A DNA stretch of 64,000 bases from Cohnella mopanensis (GTDB taxonomy: Bacteria; Bacillota; Bacilli; Paenibacillales; Paenibacillaceae): assembly GCF_022352055.1 (NCBI RefSeq), contig NZ_JAKRWM010000010.1, positions 1 to 64,000 of the forward strand, in the 5' to 3' direction. Below, piece after piece: positions 1-7,092 of the stretch. Positions within the stretch are counted from its first letter, which is position 1, and each line of letters starts with the position of its first letter. The notes under the pieces are model-generated. The model was not told the origin of the DNA. It worked only from the letters and a program-made list of their open reading frames with translations, and ran no database searches. Both the position numbers and the translations under genes were made by a program.

Positions 1-102
1 AGTCCTCGTCTTCATCCTAGAAATTTAAGTTTTGCCGGATACGGGATGCTGGTTCTAATCATTTTTTTCATAGTCGAGGCTATTGTTATAAGTAACCGTT
101 AA
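1..102 (+). CDS. C-terminal end of a small membrane protein (left edge)
   Basis: An open frame enters at the window edge and stops at TAA. Its last 34 codons encode one hydrophobic segment (GMLVLIIFFIVEAIVISNR) after a short polar stretch. The size and single membrane helix recall small sporulation membrane proteins of the YjcZ kind, but the start lies outside the window, so identity is open. The product probably sits in a membrane. Confidence 0.35.
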   Translation, partial: SPRLHPRNLSFAGYGMLVLIIFFIVEAIVISNR

Positions 103-233
103 TACAGCCTACCAAAGCGTTAATTGCCTCCCGGCGTAAAAGCCTATATTCACGCCCAACTTATTAGGGCAAGCATCATGATCTTGTTTGTGTGAATAGG
201 TTGGTATCATCAAAATTAAGGAGGAGTCAATCT

Positions 234-446
234 TTGGCACTTGACCCCCAACATGGACCACATCAACATTTTCATCACGAACCACATCATGTAATTCACG
301 TACACCATTTCCATCATCATTTCCATCATTCGTCTGGTTGGCAAGGAAACGGCTGGCAGGGGCAAAGATTAGATGGCATGAACTTTAATCAAGATTTGCA
401 AAGTTACAATGGCCAAAAAATTGAAAATTTGAATCGTCATAGGTGA
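234..446 (+). CDS. Histidine-rich small protein
   Basis: Reading from a TTG preceded at 7 bp by AAGGAGGAG gives 70 residues. The frame is open further upstream, but only this start has a strong ribosome site. Residues 5-35 are very rich in histidine (HHFHHHFHH and similar runs), followed by glycine/tryptophan/glutamine sequence (GWQGNGWQG) and a polar tail. It has no signal peptide and no membrane segment. Histidine runs of this kind bind divalent metals such as nickel, zinc or copper, and similar low-complexity proteins occur in spore coats; both roles are inference. I do not recognise a named family. A terminator follows directly, so the gene looks monocistronic. Confidence 0.6.
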   Translation: MALDPQHGPHQHFHHEPHHVIHVHHFHHHFHHSSGWQGNGWQGQRLDGMNFNQDLQSYNGQKIENLNRHR

Positions 447-452
447 CTGAGT

Positions 453-487
453 AAGGAGAAAGAATGAAAATTCTTTCTCCTTCTTTC
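453..487 (+). terminator. Rho-independent terminator of the His-rich gene
   Basis: A perfect 13-bp stem (AAGGAGAAAGAAT with its complement) closes a GAAA loop and is followed by a T-rich run, 6 bp after the stop codon. Confidence 0.75.
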
Positions 488-529
488 TTGTTCCCTGTAC
501 CGCTCATATGACAATCGACGACCGGCTCC

Positions 530-664
530 AGTACAATGCTCCGGAAGATTTGCCCTGACTAATGCTTCCGAAAAGACTGGCGGAACCGAGTTTCCGCACC
601 GCGCTATCTGGTCTGCCTTGGTGACCGGCATCGTCCCACCGCATGGCCGGGTCCGCAAAATCAA
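530..664 (-). pseudogene. Remnant of a phage-type DNA cytosine methyltransferase (C-terminus)
   Basis: In one minus-strand frame about 33 codons read TKADQIARCGNSVPP followed by an FSEALVRANLPE-like end. This matches the conserved last motif of C5 cytosine methyltransferases (the GNSVPP block near the C-terminus), especially phage-encoded ones. The catalytic PC and ENV motifs are absent, and upstream the homologous frame breaks off, so only the tail survives. With the ArpU-like remnant next to it, it suggests an eroded prophage. The match is by eye only. Confidence 0.45.
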
Positions 665-779
665 AAAGGCACAGCGGAATCGTCTGAGGTTTCCCTCTAT
701 TCATTCCACTGTACACCTATTAAACGTGCATATTAGTCGCATCATAAGTGCATTTCACGCGCAATTTACGTGCAACTTT

Positions 780-1008
780 TTAGCTGTCGAACAGTTTAAT
801 ACTCTCCTCAACTGATTCAATACCATCCTTGAGCTTCCGGTCAACAGTTGATTGATCCATATTGCTAAAGCGCATTACCGTATACTTATGGCGCTCGCCC
901 CGGATATATCGGTGTTCGACTATTTATCGGACTTCCGGATCCAGTATCAACCGAACAGCGCGCTCGATGCTTTCTCCCCCGTGCTCAAAAGTTGGACTTA
1001 TCCCCCCA
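780..1008 (-). pseudogene. Remnant of an ArpU/sigma-like phage regulator
   Basis: A minus-strand frame of about 75 codons with one internal stop (TAA) reads IVEHRYIRGE, then KYTVMRFSNMDQSTVDRKL, then DGIESVEESIKLF. The pattern of a helix, a helix-turn-helix with serine/threonine at the turn, and a closing helix resembles ArpU/RinA-type late regulators of Firmicutes phages. No start codon with a ribosome site is left. The assignment is tentative. The rest of the stretch between the two flanking small genes shows nothing else recognisable. Confidence 0.35.
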
Positions 1009-1064
1009 CACAATTATGAAAAATGACCATACAATAACTATTAAGAAGAGGGGAGGTAAATTTA

Positions 1065-1319
1065 TTGGAAGATTTACTACCCATATGCCAACGCTGTTTG
1101 AATCAGCGCGTTCGTGTTTCTACAGCAGATGGGCGGGTCCATGAAGGCGTACTCGTTAATTTTGACAGAGATAATATTTATATGGATACTTCTGCCGCCT
1201 TTATCTCTAGTAAGGCACGAATAAAAGGATTTGGATTTGGATTCGGAGGTGCCATTCTCGCTCTTGCTCTTTTCGACATATTAGCGATAGCTTTAGTTGC
1301 TGGCGGTGCATTTTGGTAA
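1065..1319 (+). CDS. Small LSm-like protein with a hydrophobic C-terminus
   Basis: A TTG start is preceded by a strong GGGGAGG site and gives 84 residues. Residues 10-45 (QRVRVSTADGRVHEGVLVNF followed by DNIYMDT) have the strand pattern of a small LSm/SH3-like barrel, as in the DUF2642/YuzF group of spore-related Bacillus proteins. The last 30 residues are glycine- and alanine-rich and hydrophobic (GFGFGFGGAILALALF), enough for one membrane segment. The protein encoded at 4748 has a similar barrel without this tail. A role in spores or at the membrane is inference. A terminator follows. Confidence 0.6.
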   Translation: MEDLLPICQRCLNQRVRVSTADGRVHEGVLVNFDRDNIYMDTSAAFISSKARIKGFGFGFGGAILALALFDILAIALVAGGAFW

Positions 1320-1335
1320 TAGCTTAGTAACTTTT

Positions 1336-1362
1336 CACCCCTCACCTAAGAGGGGTTTTTCT
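1336..1362 (+). terminator. Rho-independent terminator
   Basis: A short CCCCT/AGGGG hairpin followed by five T lies just after the LSm-like gene. Confidence 0.65.
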
Positions 1363-1379
1363 CTGTTAATAAGCGTCGT

Positions 1380-1696
1380 GGATAACAAATAAGATTAGGT
1401 AACGTAAATCTTTCATTCCCCCTCCCCCTTAATAGGTGAGGGTGTTCGTATATGTTGCCGATGACTTCAAGCTGCCGGAATCCGTTGTGGTAACATTCGT
1501 CCAAATGGAATAACGGGATATTTTCGGTCGTATATCTCCTTGCCGTTTCGGTCGTGGTGCCATAAATCTAAACGCTACCGGATTTAATTATGAATATTGT
1601 TCCGCGGGCTTCTGCCCATTTTCCTCGTATCTCCCAAGTCTTTTCGCCTGAGTGGATTAAGTCAGCCCATTTGGGTTTTATGATCATTCCTTTCAT
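1380..1696 (-). pseudogene. Broken ASCH-domain protein gene
   Basis: From an ATG at 1696 the minus strand reads a clear ASCH-domain start: IIKPKWADLIHSGEKTWEIR, then ARGTIFIIKSGSV, then a TAG stop, then in the same frame IYGTTTET and about 50 more codons. ASCH proteins keep the pattern PxWxDLIxSGxKTxExR and a GxxxGT strand pair, all visible here. The premature stop after about 42 codons and the lack of the usual C-terminal strand make this an inactivated gene. The family is thought to bind RNA or modified nucleosides. It fills most of the otherwise empty stretch between the two neighbouring small genes. Confidence 0.6.
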
Positions 1697-1797
1697 CCTT
1701 CTATCCTTCCTATCTACCTGAAATTGGTGCTAGCTTTATGAAACCTTGTCACCAGTCAGACCGTATTCTTTATAAACATTTATTGGAGGTTATTTCC

Positions 1798-2034
1798 ATG
1801 AATTCCGCACTTTACGGTATAGCTTCGATTTCTATTTTCATCATTTTTGTATTATTACTAGGAATTGCAATTCTTAAGAAGCTCAGTAAACTTCCCACCT
1901 CGCATTACAATTACACTCCATTTGATAACATAACAGGTCACTCATCAGTTGAGTTCCACGAAGAGAAAGAAGAACATGAAGATGAGGATGACCAGGGTGA
2001 CGATAAGGATAAGTTTCGATATAAGTTAAAATAG
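1798..2034 (+). CDS. Small single-pass membrane protein with acidic tail
   Basis: The frame opens at an ATG at 1738, but only the ATG at 1798 has a ribosome site (TTGGAGG, 8 bp before), giving 78 residues. Residues 4-27 form one hydrophobic helix (IASISIFIIFVLLLGIAIL), followed by a lysine pair and then a soluble tail dominated by glutamate and aspartate (EEKEEHEDEDDQGDD). It is probably anchored with the acidic tail in the cytoplasm, given the positive residues after the helix. I know no named family for it. Confidence 0.55.
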   Translation: MNSALYGIASISIFIIFVLLLGIAILKKLSKLPTSHYNYTPFDNITGHSSVEFHEEKEEHEDEDDQGDDKDKFRYKLK

Positions 2035-2083
2035 GGTTAATTGCCTTGTTGCTCGCCGAACAATCCAATCGGTGCAGATAAAA

Positions 2084-2120
2084 CAAAAAGAGCAGAACGG
2101 CTAATCCGGCTGCTCTTACT
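2084..2120 (-). terminator. Terminator for the GNAT gene, possibly bidirectional
   Basis: AGAGCAG pairs with CTGCTCT around a CGG/CCG inner stem. The minus strand ends in TTTTTGTTTT; the plus strand has a weaker T-run. Confidence 0.7.
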
Positions 2121-2146
2121 CTTATGAAACTTCGATAAGGCTGCCA

Positions 2147-2635
2147 CTAACCCAAAAACGATAAATCTTTTATAAACCAAGCGTCTGTAGCATTATGCTC
2201 TGAGCCATCTAGTGGTCTTTCAAGTTGTTGGAAACCTAATTTGATGTAAAGGAGATTTGCTGCTTGAAGTTTCTTCAATGTTTCTAAGTAACAGTGTGTA
2301 TAGTGCTCCTTGGCGAAGTCGAGAGCTACTTTCATAAGATCCTTCGACAGACCCATACCTTGAGCTTCGGGTGTAATGTATAGCTTTTGCAACTCACAAA
2401 TTCCCGGTTCCTGCCCAAACGGTGCAATCCCCACACCGCCTACCACTTCATTTTGTTCATTCACTGCAACCCAATACTTTGAATTTGATTGTTCCTTGTA
2501 ATATTGAGCCAGACTGCTGAGTTGAGGGTCAAAATATGCTGTTCCCGGAATGTTCAGGTTAAATGATTCTAAAGAGCGTTTAATAATTCGCTCTATTGTT
2601 TGATTGTCCTTTTCTTCAATTTCACGAATTTGCAT
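2147..2635 (-). CDS. GNAT-family N-acetyltransferase
   Basis: The product is 162 residues, the normal length of a single GNAT domain. These enzymes transfer an acetyl group from acetyl-CoA to an amine. The acetyl-CoA-binding motif A is visible around residues 84-105 (LYITPEAQGMG, then LSKDLM), and the later strand-helix motif B region (AANLLYIKLGF) is complete. The ATG has GGGGAA upstream. A second GNAT gene lies about 30 bp upstream on the same strand, so the two may be co-transcribed. The substrate cannot be read from sequence. Confidence 0.85.
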   Translation of the reverse strand: MQIREIEEKDNQTIERIIKRSLESFNLNIPGTAYFDPQLSSLAQYYKEQSNSKYWVAVNEQNEVVGGVGIAPFGQEPGICELQKLYITPEAQGMGLSKDLMKVALDFAKEHYTHCYLETLKKLQAANLLYIKLGFQQLERPLDGSEHNATDAWFIKDLSFLG

Positions 2636-2667
2636 TGTTTCGTTCCCCTTCGGTTAGAACTCTTCGA

Positions 2668-3165
2668 TTATATTTTGAACTCATGTCTAAGGATAGACAT
2701 TACTGAAAGTGATTCGTAATTTTGTCCATTATAATAGCTATCTCTAAGTGTGCCTTCATAAATAAAACCAACCGATTCATAAACATGCCGTGCCCTCAGA
2801 TTAAAATCTTTTACATCTAACCAGACTCGATGAGTATCAGTATGTTCGAAAATCCAGTTAACAACAAGTTTCATTGCTTCTTTCCCGTATCCTTCACCCT
2901 TAAACTTGTTAGTTATACGCTTTACACAAACAACCTTGTTCCTGTCTAAGAGCCCTGTTAAGATAATGTAGCCAATCCTGCCTACCTGTTTATTCTCGAT
3001 GATTAAATGGATTACGTCATTGTTTTCAAGAGCTTCTATATGTTCTTCGAAAGTCCACTGCCCAATGAAAGGGGTATTATCCGTTTCTGTTTCAGTAGCT
3101 AAAACAAAGTTAAGGTCTTCTTTTTCAGTTTTACGCAAGTTAAGCATCTCAGAATAAGCGATCAA
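2668..3165 (-). CDS. RimJ/RimL-type GNAT acetyltransferase
   Basis: The product has 165 residues and a typical RimJ/RimL-like arrangement: the opening strand LNLRKTEKEDL, motif A around residues 93-105 (FKGEGYGKEAMKL), and the ending ARHVYESVGFIYEGTLRD that these proteins share. Family members acetylate N-termini of ribosomal proteins, small amines or antibiotics; which applies here is unknown. A TTG start with GGGGAG 6 bp upstream is chosen; an internal ATG six codons later is the alternative. It lies just upstream of the other GNAT gene. Confidence 0.85.
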   Translation of the reverse strand: MIAYSEMLNLRKTEKEDLNFVLATETETDNTPFIGQWTFEEHIEALENNDVIHLIIENKQVGRIGYIILTGLLDRNKVVCVKRITNKFKGEGYGKEAMKLVVNWIFEHTDTHRVWLDVKDFNLRARHVYESVGFIYEGTLRDSYYNGQNYESLSVMSILRHEFKI

Positions 3166-3331
3166 TAGTAACTCCCCTTCTTGTTAACCATGTACTCTTA
3201 TTATAGTAGGCTATCATAACAAGGACTTTAAATGAATATTCTCCACACTATCCTGCTCGTTAACCTTTTTCACGAATGCGTCAGCGGTTTCCTGTTGCAT
3301 TGGGGGTCAATAAGCAGCACTCAGCACATGA

Positions 3332-3361
3332 AAAAAGCATCCACTTGGGATGCTTTTCCTT
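3332..3361 (-). terminator. Terminator of the lipoprotein gene
   Basis: On the minus strand AAAAGCATCC pairs with GGATGCTTTTTT around a short loop, 8 bp after the stop codon. Confidence 0.75.
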
Positions 3362-3367
3362 TAACGT

Positions 3368-3847
3368 TTATTTTGTTACTTTGAACGCATCTACTTCATC
3401 GTCGAAAGCATCATTGTATTGCGAAAACAATCCGGTATCGAACTTCGATTCCTTGTCATTTGCAACGGGGGGCTTATCCTTTAATTGCCCGTACAAATGA
3501 TCGATTTCGGCTGAAAGCTTCGTCCATACTTTCTTGACGGAATCGTATTTAGCATCTAAACCATTTATGTACTCGTCGTATTCCGCTTTCTTCTCGACAG
3601 CTTTTCCTAATCTCTCCATGGTGAAATCTATGTCAAGAGTTTCGCCCGTGCTGCTCGTTCCGCTTCCAATATACCAACTTACGTCTACGAAACCATTATT
3701 CCATAGATTCTTGGTTAAGTAATTTCGGACTTCGAATAACTTCTCTTCTGGGGATGCGCCTTTTGATCCCCCTTCTTTGTTCGAACAGGCAACAAGTAAT
3801 AGAACGGCAATCAAAGCGATTAAAGATAAACTCTTATTCCATTTCAT
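3368..3847 (-). CDS. Small lipoprotein of unknown function
   Basis: The 159-residue product starts with a lysine, a hydrophobic stretch and the lipobox LLVACS, so it should be lipidated at Cys21 and held on the outer face of the membrane. The mature part is charged and helical, with two blocks rich in Lys/Glu/Asp (KAVEKKAEYDEYINGLDAKY and a C-terminal DAFDDEVDAFKV). No catalytic motif is visible. The ATG follows a GAGAGGGG site. It is monocistronic with its own terminator. Function unknown. Confidence 0.7.
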   Translation of the reverse strand: MKWNKSLSLIALIAVLLLVACSNKEGGSKGASPEEKLFEVRNYLTKNLWNNGFVDVSWYIGSGTSSTGETLDIDFTMERLGKAVEKKAEYDEYINGLDAKYDSVKKVWTKLSAEIDHLYGQLKDKPPVANDKESKFDTGLFSQYNDAFDDEVDAFKVTK

Positions 3848-4084
3848 CGAAAAGCCCCTCTCTTATATCCGTACATAATACGACATATTCTATCAAGGAG
3901 CAAGAAAATATTTCCTATTATGGTGGGGCCTTAGACCAGTTACACGCAGCTCGAACAAGTATTAAGCGGCAGATTGTCCACAGCGTTAATTGTCTTACCG
4001 GCGCTACTTGTATTCCCTGAATAAAAAGTAATCTAAATGAACATGATTACGTGGTAATCAATCCCACCAAAAGGAGACTTACCC

Positions 4085-4258
4085 ATGACCGAAAGAAACA
4101 TCGATGATCTTGAGAATCATACGTACGAAGAACAAATTGCAGAGCTTGCGGCTGAAATGGCCGATGCCCCCGAGCAGTCCGACAATCTTCAAGAGATAAT
4201 GGAGAATGAATTCCGAGGGCCTAACAATAGAAACCTTCCCACACCAGATGTGACTTAA
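4085..4258 (+). CDS. Short acidic protein 1 of a tandem trio
   Basis: An ATG preceded by AAAAGGAGA opens a 57-codon frame. The product is strongly acidic and predicted helical (NIDDLENHTYEEQIAELAAE), with a proline/asparagine-rich end. It contains no cysteine, signal peptide or membrane segment. Two further genes of similar size, acidity and ribosome-site strength follow within 230 bp, which supports all three as real genes in one transcript. Function unknown. Confidence 0.55.
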   Translation: MTERNIDDLENHTYEEQIAELAAEMADAPEQSDNLQEIMENEFRGPNNRNLPTPDVT

Positions 4259-4306
4259 AATAAAGTTGGCTATTGGTAATAACATCCATAAAAGGAGCCA
4301 CTCTAA

Positions 4307-4459
4307 ATGACTGAAAATAATCAATTCCTTGATCCGCCTATAGCTCCGCAAAACCGAAGCGACGAGCCTAAGCAAATTAATGATGATGAAGAAATTGTTG
4401 AAGATAGTGAAATATTCGACCATCAAAATGAAGGGTACAGATCAATCTGCCGAGAATAA
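4307..4459 (+). CDS. Short acidic protein 2 of a tandem trio
   Basis: A 50-codon frame begins at an ATG with AAAAGGAG 8 bp upstream. The product is polar and acidic (NDDEEIVEDSEIFD) with a proline-rich start (FLDPPIAPQN). The start MTENN resembles the MTERN of the preceding gene. Function unknown. Confidence 0.5.
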   Translation: MTENNQFLDPPIAPQNRSDEPKQINDDEEIVEDSEIFDHQNEGYRSICRE

Positions 4460-4485
4460 ACATTCGACAAGGAGGCGGCGTTATT

Positions 4486-4635
4486 TTGAGCCAAGAAAGA
4501 GATCACGAACCAACGATCGCTCCAAGTATCGACACCCATAACACCCTTGAAGCAGAAGCGACAGAAGAAGAGAAGAAAGTCGGAGATACTACTGAAGTTA
4601 CCCACCTTTATCTCGACCGGACACCAGAGGACTAA
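4486..4635 (+). CDS. Short acidic protein 3 of a tandem trio
   Basis: A TTG start with AAGGAGGCGG upstream opens 49 codons. The product is acidic and polar (EAEATEEEKKVGDTTEV) and contains the segment PTIAPS, comparable to PPIAP in the previous protein. It has no hydrophobic segment. Function unknown. Confidence 0.5.
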   Translation: MSQERDHEPTIAPSIDTHNTLEAEATEEEKKVGDTTEVTHLYLDRTPED

Positions 4636-4747
4636 ACTAAGGGTAATTGCCTTGGGTAAATGGGCCATCAAGTCATCCGCCCAATCACAACTTAGGCATT
4701 CGCATATAATGCTCTAAGTTTTGAACCTTTCCCAAGGAGTGGATGAG

Positions 4748-4987
4748 TTGAATCAATACCAACCCAATCAGATTAGTCCCAGCCAAGTACAAATGGTGTC
4801 GCAAGTAGATCCTTATGTCGTAGCGGCGCTATGTCGTTTAGTTGGGCGATGCGTGTTATTCGAAACGACGCGGGGGGCCATTGAAGGTACGATCGTCGAC
4901 GTCAAACCGGATCACGTCCTTTTGCAGTTGCACAGCCGCCAAGCATGCGTACGTATAGCCGAGATTGTTTGGACGATGCCTTTATAA
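4748..4987 (+). CDS. DUF2642/YuzF-like small barrel protein
   Basis: The frame is open from 4721, but a ribosome site (AAGGAG) lies inside that extension, so the TTG at 4748 is the likely start, giving 79 residues. After a glutamine-rich lead (NQYQPNQISPSQVQ), residues 33-75 form an LSm-like barrel (GRCVLFETTRGAIEGTIVDV, then DHVLLQL), as in YuzF/CotO-neighbourhood proteins that are often spore-associated. It is a likely relative of the protein encoded at 1065. A strong terminator follows directly. Confidence 0.6.
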   Translation: MNQYQPNQISPSQVQMVSQVDPYVVAALCRLVGRCVLFETTRGAIEGTIVDVKPDHVLLQLHSRQACVRIAEIVWTMPL

Positions 4988-4994
4988 TGGTGCT

Positions 4995-5020
4995 GGAACT
5001 GCCAAGGCAGTTCTTTTTTA
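4995..5020 (+). terminator. Rho-independent terminator
   Basis: GAACTGCC pairs with GGCAGTTC around AA and is followed by six T. Confidence 0.85.
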
Positions 5021-5057
5021 TTATTCGAACGAAGATGCGGAACAGGTTTGAATTGGA

Positions 5058-5103
5058 CACAACAAATAAACCTCCTGAAGTTTCAGGAAGTTTATTTGTT
5101 GTA
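5058..5103. terminator. Palindromic hairpin, likely a bidirectional terminator
   Basis: ACAAATAAAC and its complement enclose an inner CTTCCTGAAA-type stem. It lies between convergent genes (a plus-strand small gene and the minus-strand permease operon). Nothing else is seen up to the permease stop. Confidence 0.5.
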
Positions 5104-5265
5104 CATGCGCCCTCTCGGCTGCTAGATTTTACTTGAAGTAAACCGCCATTTTACGATCCGTCAGCATAATATGATTTGCAATGGTCTCTATTATCCAAAG
5201 CCACCTTCTCGCCGTACATTCCTCCTGATTACAGGAGCAAGGGAGCTCTCTAACCGACTATGCAA

Positions 5266-6102
5266 TTATCCTTTCACTGCGGAACCGACTGTCATCGCTT
5301 TTTCTACCTGTTCACTGAATAGGATATAGACGAGCACGGTCGGCAAGGAAGCGATCGTCATCGCCGCGCCCATTGCGCCCCAATTCGTCGTAAATTGCCC
5401 TTGGAAAAATTGAAGGCCTAAAGGTAACGTTTTGAGCGCTTCATCCGAGATCAGCATTAGCGCGATCGGATATTCGTTCCACGCGGCGAGAAAGACGAAG
5501 ATGACCATCGTCGCAATCGAAGGCTTCACAAGCGGCAGCATGATCTTGTAGAACGTCTGGTATATATTAGCGCCGTCAAGACAAGCGGATTCTTCCAGTT
5601 CGTTCGGTATCGTGCGGAAAAAGCCATAAAACACCATCGAGGAGAAGGAGATGTTAAACGCGATGTAAGGAATGATCAGTGATGAATAAGTGTTCGTCAG
5701 ATTGAAATCGCGGACCAGAATGGCTAGCGGAATCATGATGACCTGTACGGGAACGAACATGCCGATCACGATGTACATCTGCGCGATGGTTTTCCCGCGC
5801 CAGCGAAGCCTCGCGGCCGAGTAGGCGAACATGACAGCCAATACGATCGTGCCAACCACCGTAATGACCGTTACAAAAACGCTATTCATGAAATACTTAG
5901 GTACGTTAAACTGCGAAATAGCCGAAGTATAATTTTCGAAGCGCAAGTTCGTCGGAAAACCGAACGGATTCGTTACGAAAATCTCGTTATTGTCTTTAAG
6001 GGAATAGAATAGCATCCACACTAATGGATATACGGAAATGATTGCGTAGATCCACAGAAACAGCTTAAAGATCGGATTGCCCTTACGAATTTTAGACCAC
6101 AT
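5266..6102 (-). CDS. Sugar ABC transporter permease (MalG/LplC type)
   Basis: The 278-residue product has six hydrophobic segments and the EAA loop characteristic of binding-protein-dependent importer permeases (residues around 190: ELEESACLDGANIYQTF, then LPLVKP), which docks the ATPase. It is the second of two permeases of a CUT1-type carbohydrate importer in the cytoplasmic membrane. The ATG has an ideal AGGAGG site 7 bp upstream. It is the last gene of the operon, 15 bp after the first permease. No ATPase is encoded nearby; in Bacillota such importers usually share a general ATPase of the MsmX kind. Confidence 0.93.
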   Translation of the reverse strand: MWSKIRKGNPIFKLFLWIYAIISVYPLVWMLFYSLKDNNEIFVTNPFGFPTNLRFENYTSAISQFNVPKYFMNSVFVTVITVVGTIVLAVMFAYSAARLRWRGKTIAQMYIVIGMFVPVQVIMIPLAILVRDFNLTNTYSSLIIPYIAFNISFSSMVFYGFFRTIPNELEESACLDGANIYQTFYKIMLPLVKPSIATMVIFVFLAAWNEYPIALMLISDEALKTLPLGLQFFQGQFTTNWGAMGAAMTIASLPTVLVYILFSEQVEKAMTVGSAVKG

Positions 6103-6117
6103 AACGTGACCTCCTTT

Positions 6118-6999
6118 CTAATACACGATGCGATCGCGGGCGATTAACTTGTTGATCGCGAACGTCACGATCAAACATTGGATGACGAGGAACGCGGCCG
6201 CGGTTGTGCCGTAACCGAATTCGCCGACCCGGAACGCCGAGCGGTACATCATGTAGGTCAACGTGTAAGTATCCGTGCCCGGTCCGCCGCCCGTCATGAT
6301 TTGCATGTTGGCGAACGCGTTCAAACCTCCGGTAATCGCCAGAACGAAGCAAAACTTGTAGGTTTCGGCCATGAGCGGGATCGTCACTTTCCAATGGGCT
6401 TTCCATTTCTCGGCACCGTCGATTTTCGCGGCCTCCAAATACTGCTCGGGAATCGAATTTGCCGCCGCGAGAAGCAGCGCGAAGTGATAACCCATGTTCT
6501 GCCAAGCATTAACGGCAGCCACGGCATATATGGCCGTCTTGCCATTCGATAGCCAATCTTGGCGATAGGGAATGCCAAGCGTTTCGAATATTTTGTTGAT
6601 GAGTCCGTATTCCCCGTTATACATCGCCAGCCACAGCTGGCAGACTACGGTGACCGAGAGGACGACCGGAATGAAATAACTAACCCGTAGAAACTTTCTT
6701 CCTCGGATTTTCTTGTTCGAGATCGTTAGCGCAAGTACGGTTCCGATGCCGATTTGCAGCACTGCCAGCATAATGGCGAAGATAATCCCGTTTTTCAGGG
6801 AGGTATAGAACAATCGGTCTTCGAACAACCTCTTGTAGTTGTCCAGGAAAATAAATTTGCCAGCACTCAAGCCATCCCAATCGAACATGCTTCGATAGAA
6901 CACTTGCATCGTCGGCCACATCACGATAATGGTGAATAGGACAATCGTCGGTAAAGTAAATAAAAGGATTGCGGTTTTGTTCCCCAAAAACTTATTCAT
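6118..6999 (-). CDS. Sugar ABC transporter permease (MalF/LplB type)
   Basis: The start is placed at the ATG with AAGGAGCG upstream, 12 codons inside the longest frame, giving 293 residues. It has six membrane segments and an EAA loop (EQYLEAAKIDGAEKWKAHW, then PLM). It pairs with the downstream permease to form the membrane channel of a carbohydrate importer. It follows the binding-protein gene after a stem-loop (7024-7067), an arrangement that commonly lowers permease expression relative to the binding protein. Confidence 0.93.
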   Translation of the reverse strand: MNKFLGNKTAILLFTLPTIVLFTIIVMWPTMQVFYRSMFDWDGLSAGKFIFLDNYKRLFEDRLFYTSLKNGIIFAIMLAVLQIGIGTVLALTISNKKIRGRKFLRVSYFIPVVLSVTVVCQLWLAMYNGEYGLINKIFETLGIPYRQDWLSNGKTAIYAVAAVNAWQNMGYHFALLLAAANSIPEQYLEAAKIDGAEKWKAHWKVTIPLMAETYKFCFVLAITGGLNAFANMQIMTGGGPGTDTYTLTYMMYRSAFRVGEFGYGTTAAAFLVIQCLIVTFAINKLIARDRIVY

Positions 7000-7023
7000 G
7001 AATCTCGCTCCTTGCTTGTCCGC

Positions 7024-7067
7024 AAAGAAAGCCACTTATACCCCTGACGTATAAATGGCTTTCTTTG
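7024..7067 (-). terminator. Intercistronic stem-loop between binding protein and permease genes
   Basis: AAAGAAAGCC and GGCTTTCTTT pair around an inner TTATAC/GTATAA stem. It lies 26 bp after the binding-protein stop inside an operon, so partial termination or mRNA stabilisation is more likely than a full stop. Confidence 0.6.
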
Positions 7068-7092
7068 GGATTAGTCTGTCATTCTCGTTGGC

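Noticed and set aside
4079..4671. Two hydrophobic minus-strand frames
   Set aside because: They are the antisense of the three acidic small genes on the plus strand, which have strong ribosome sites.
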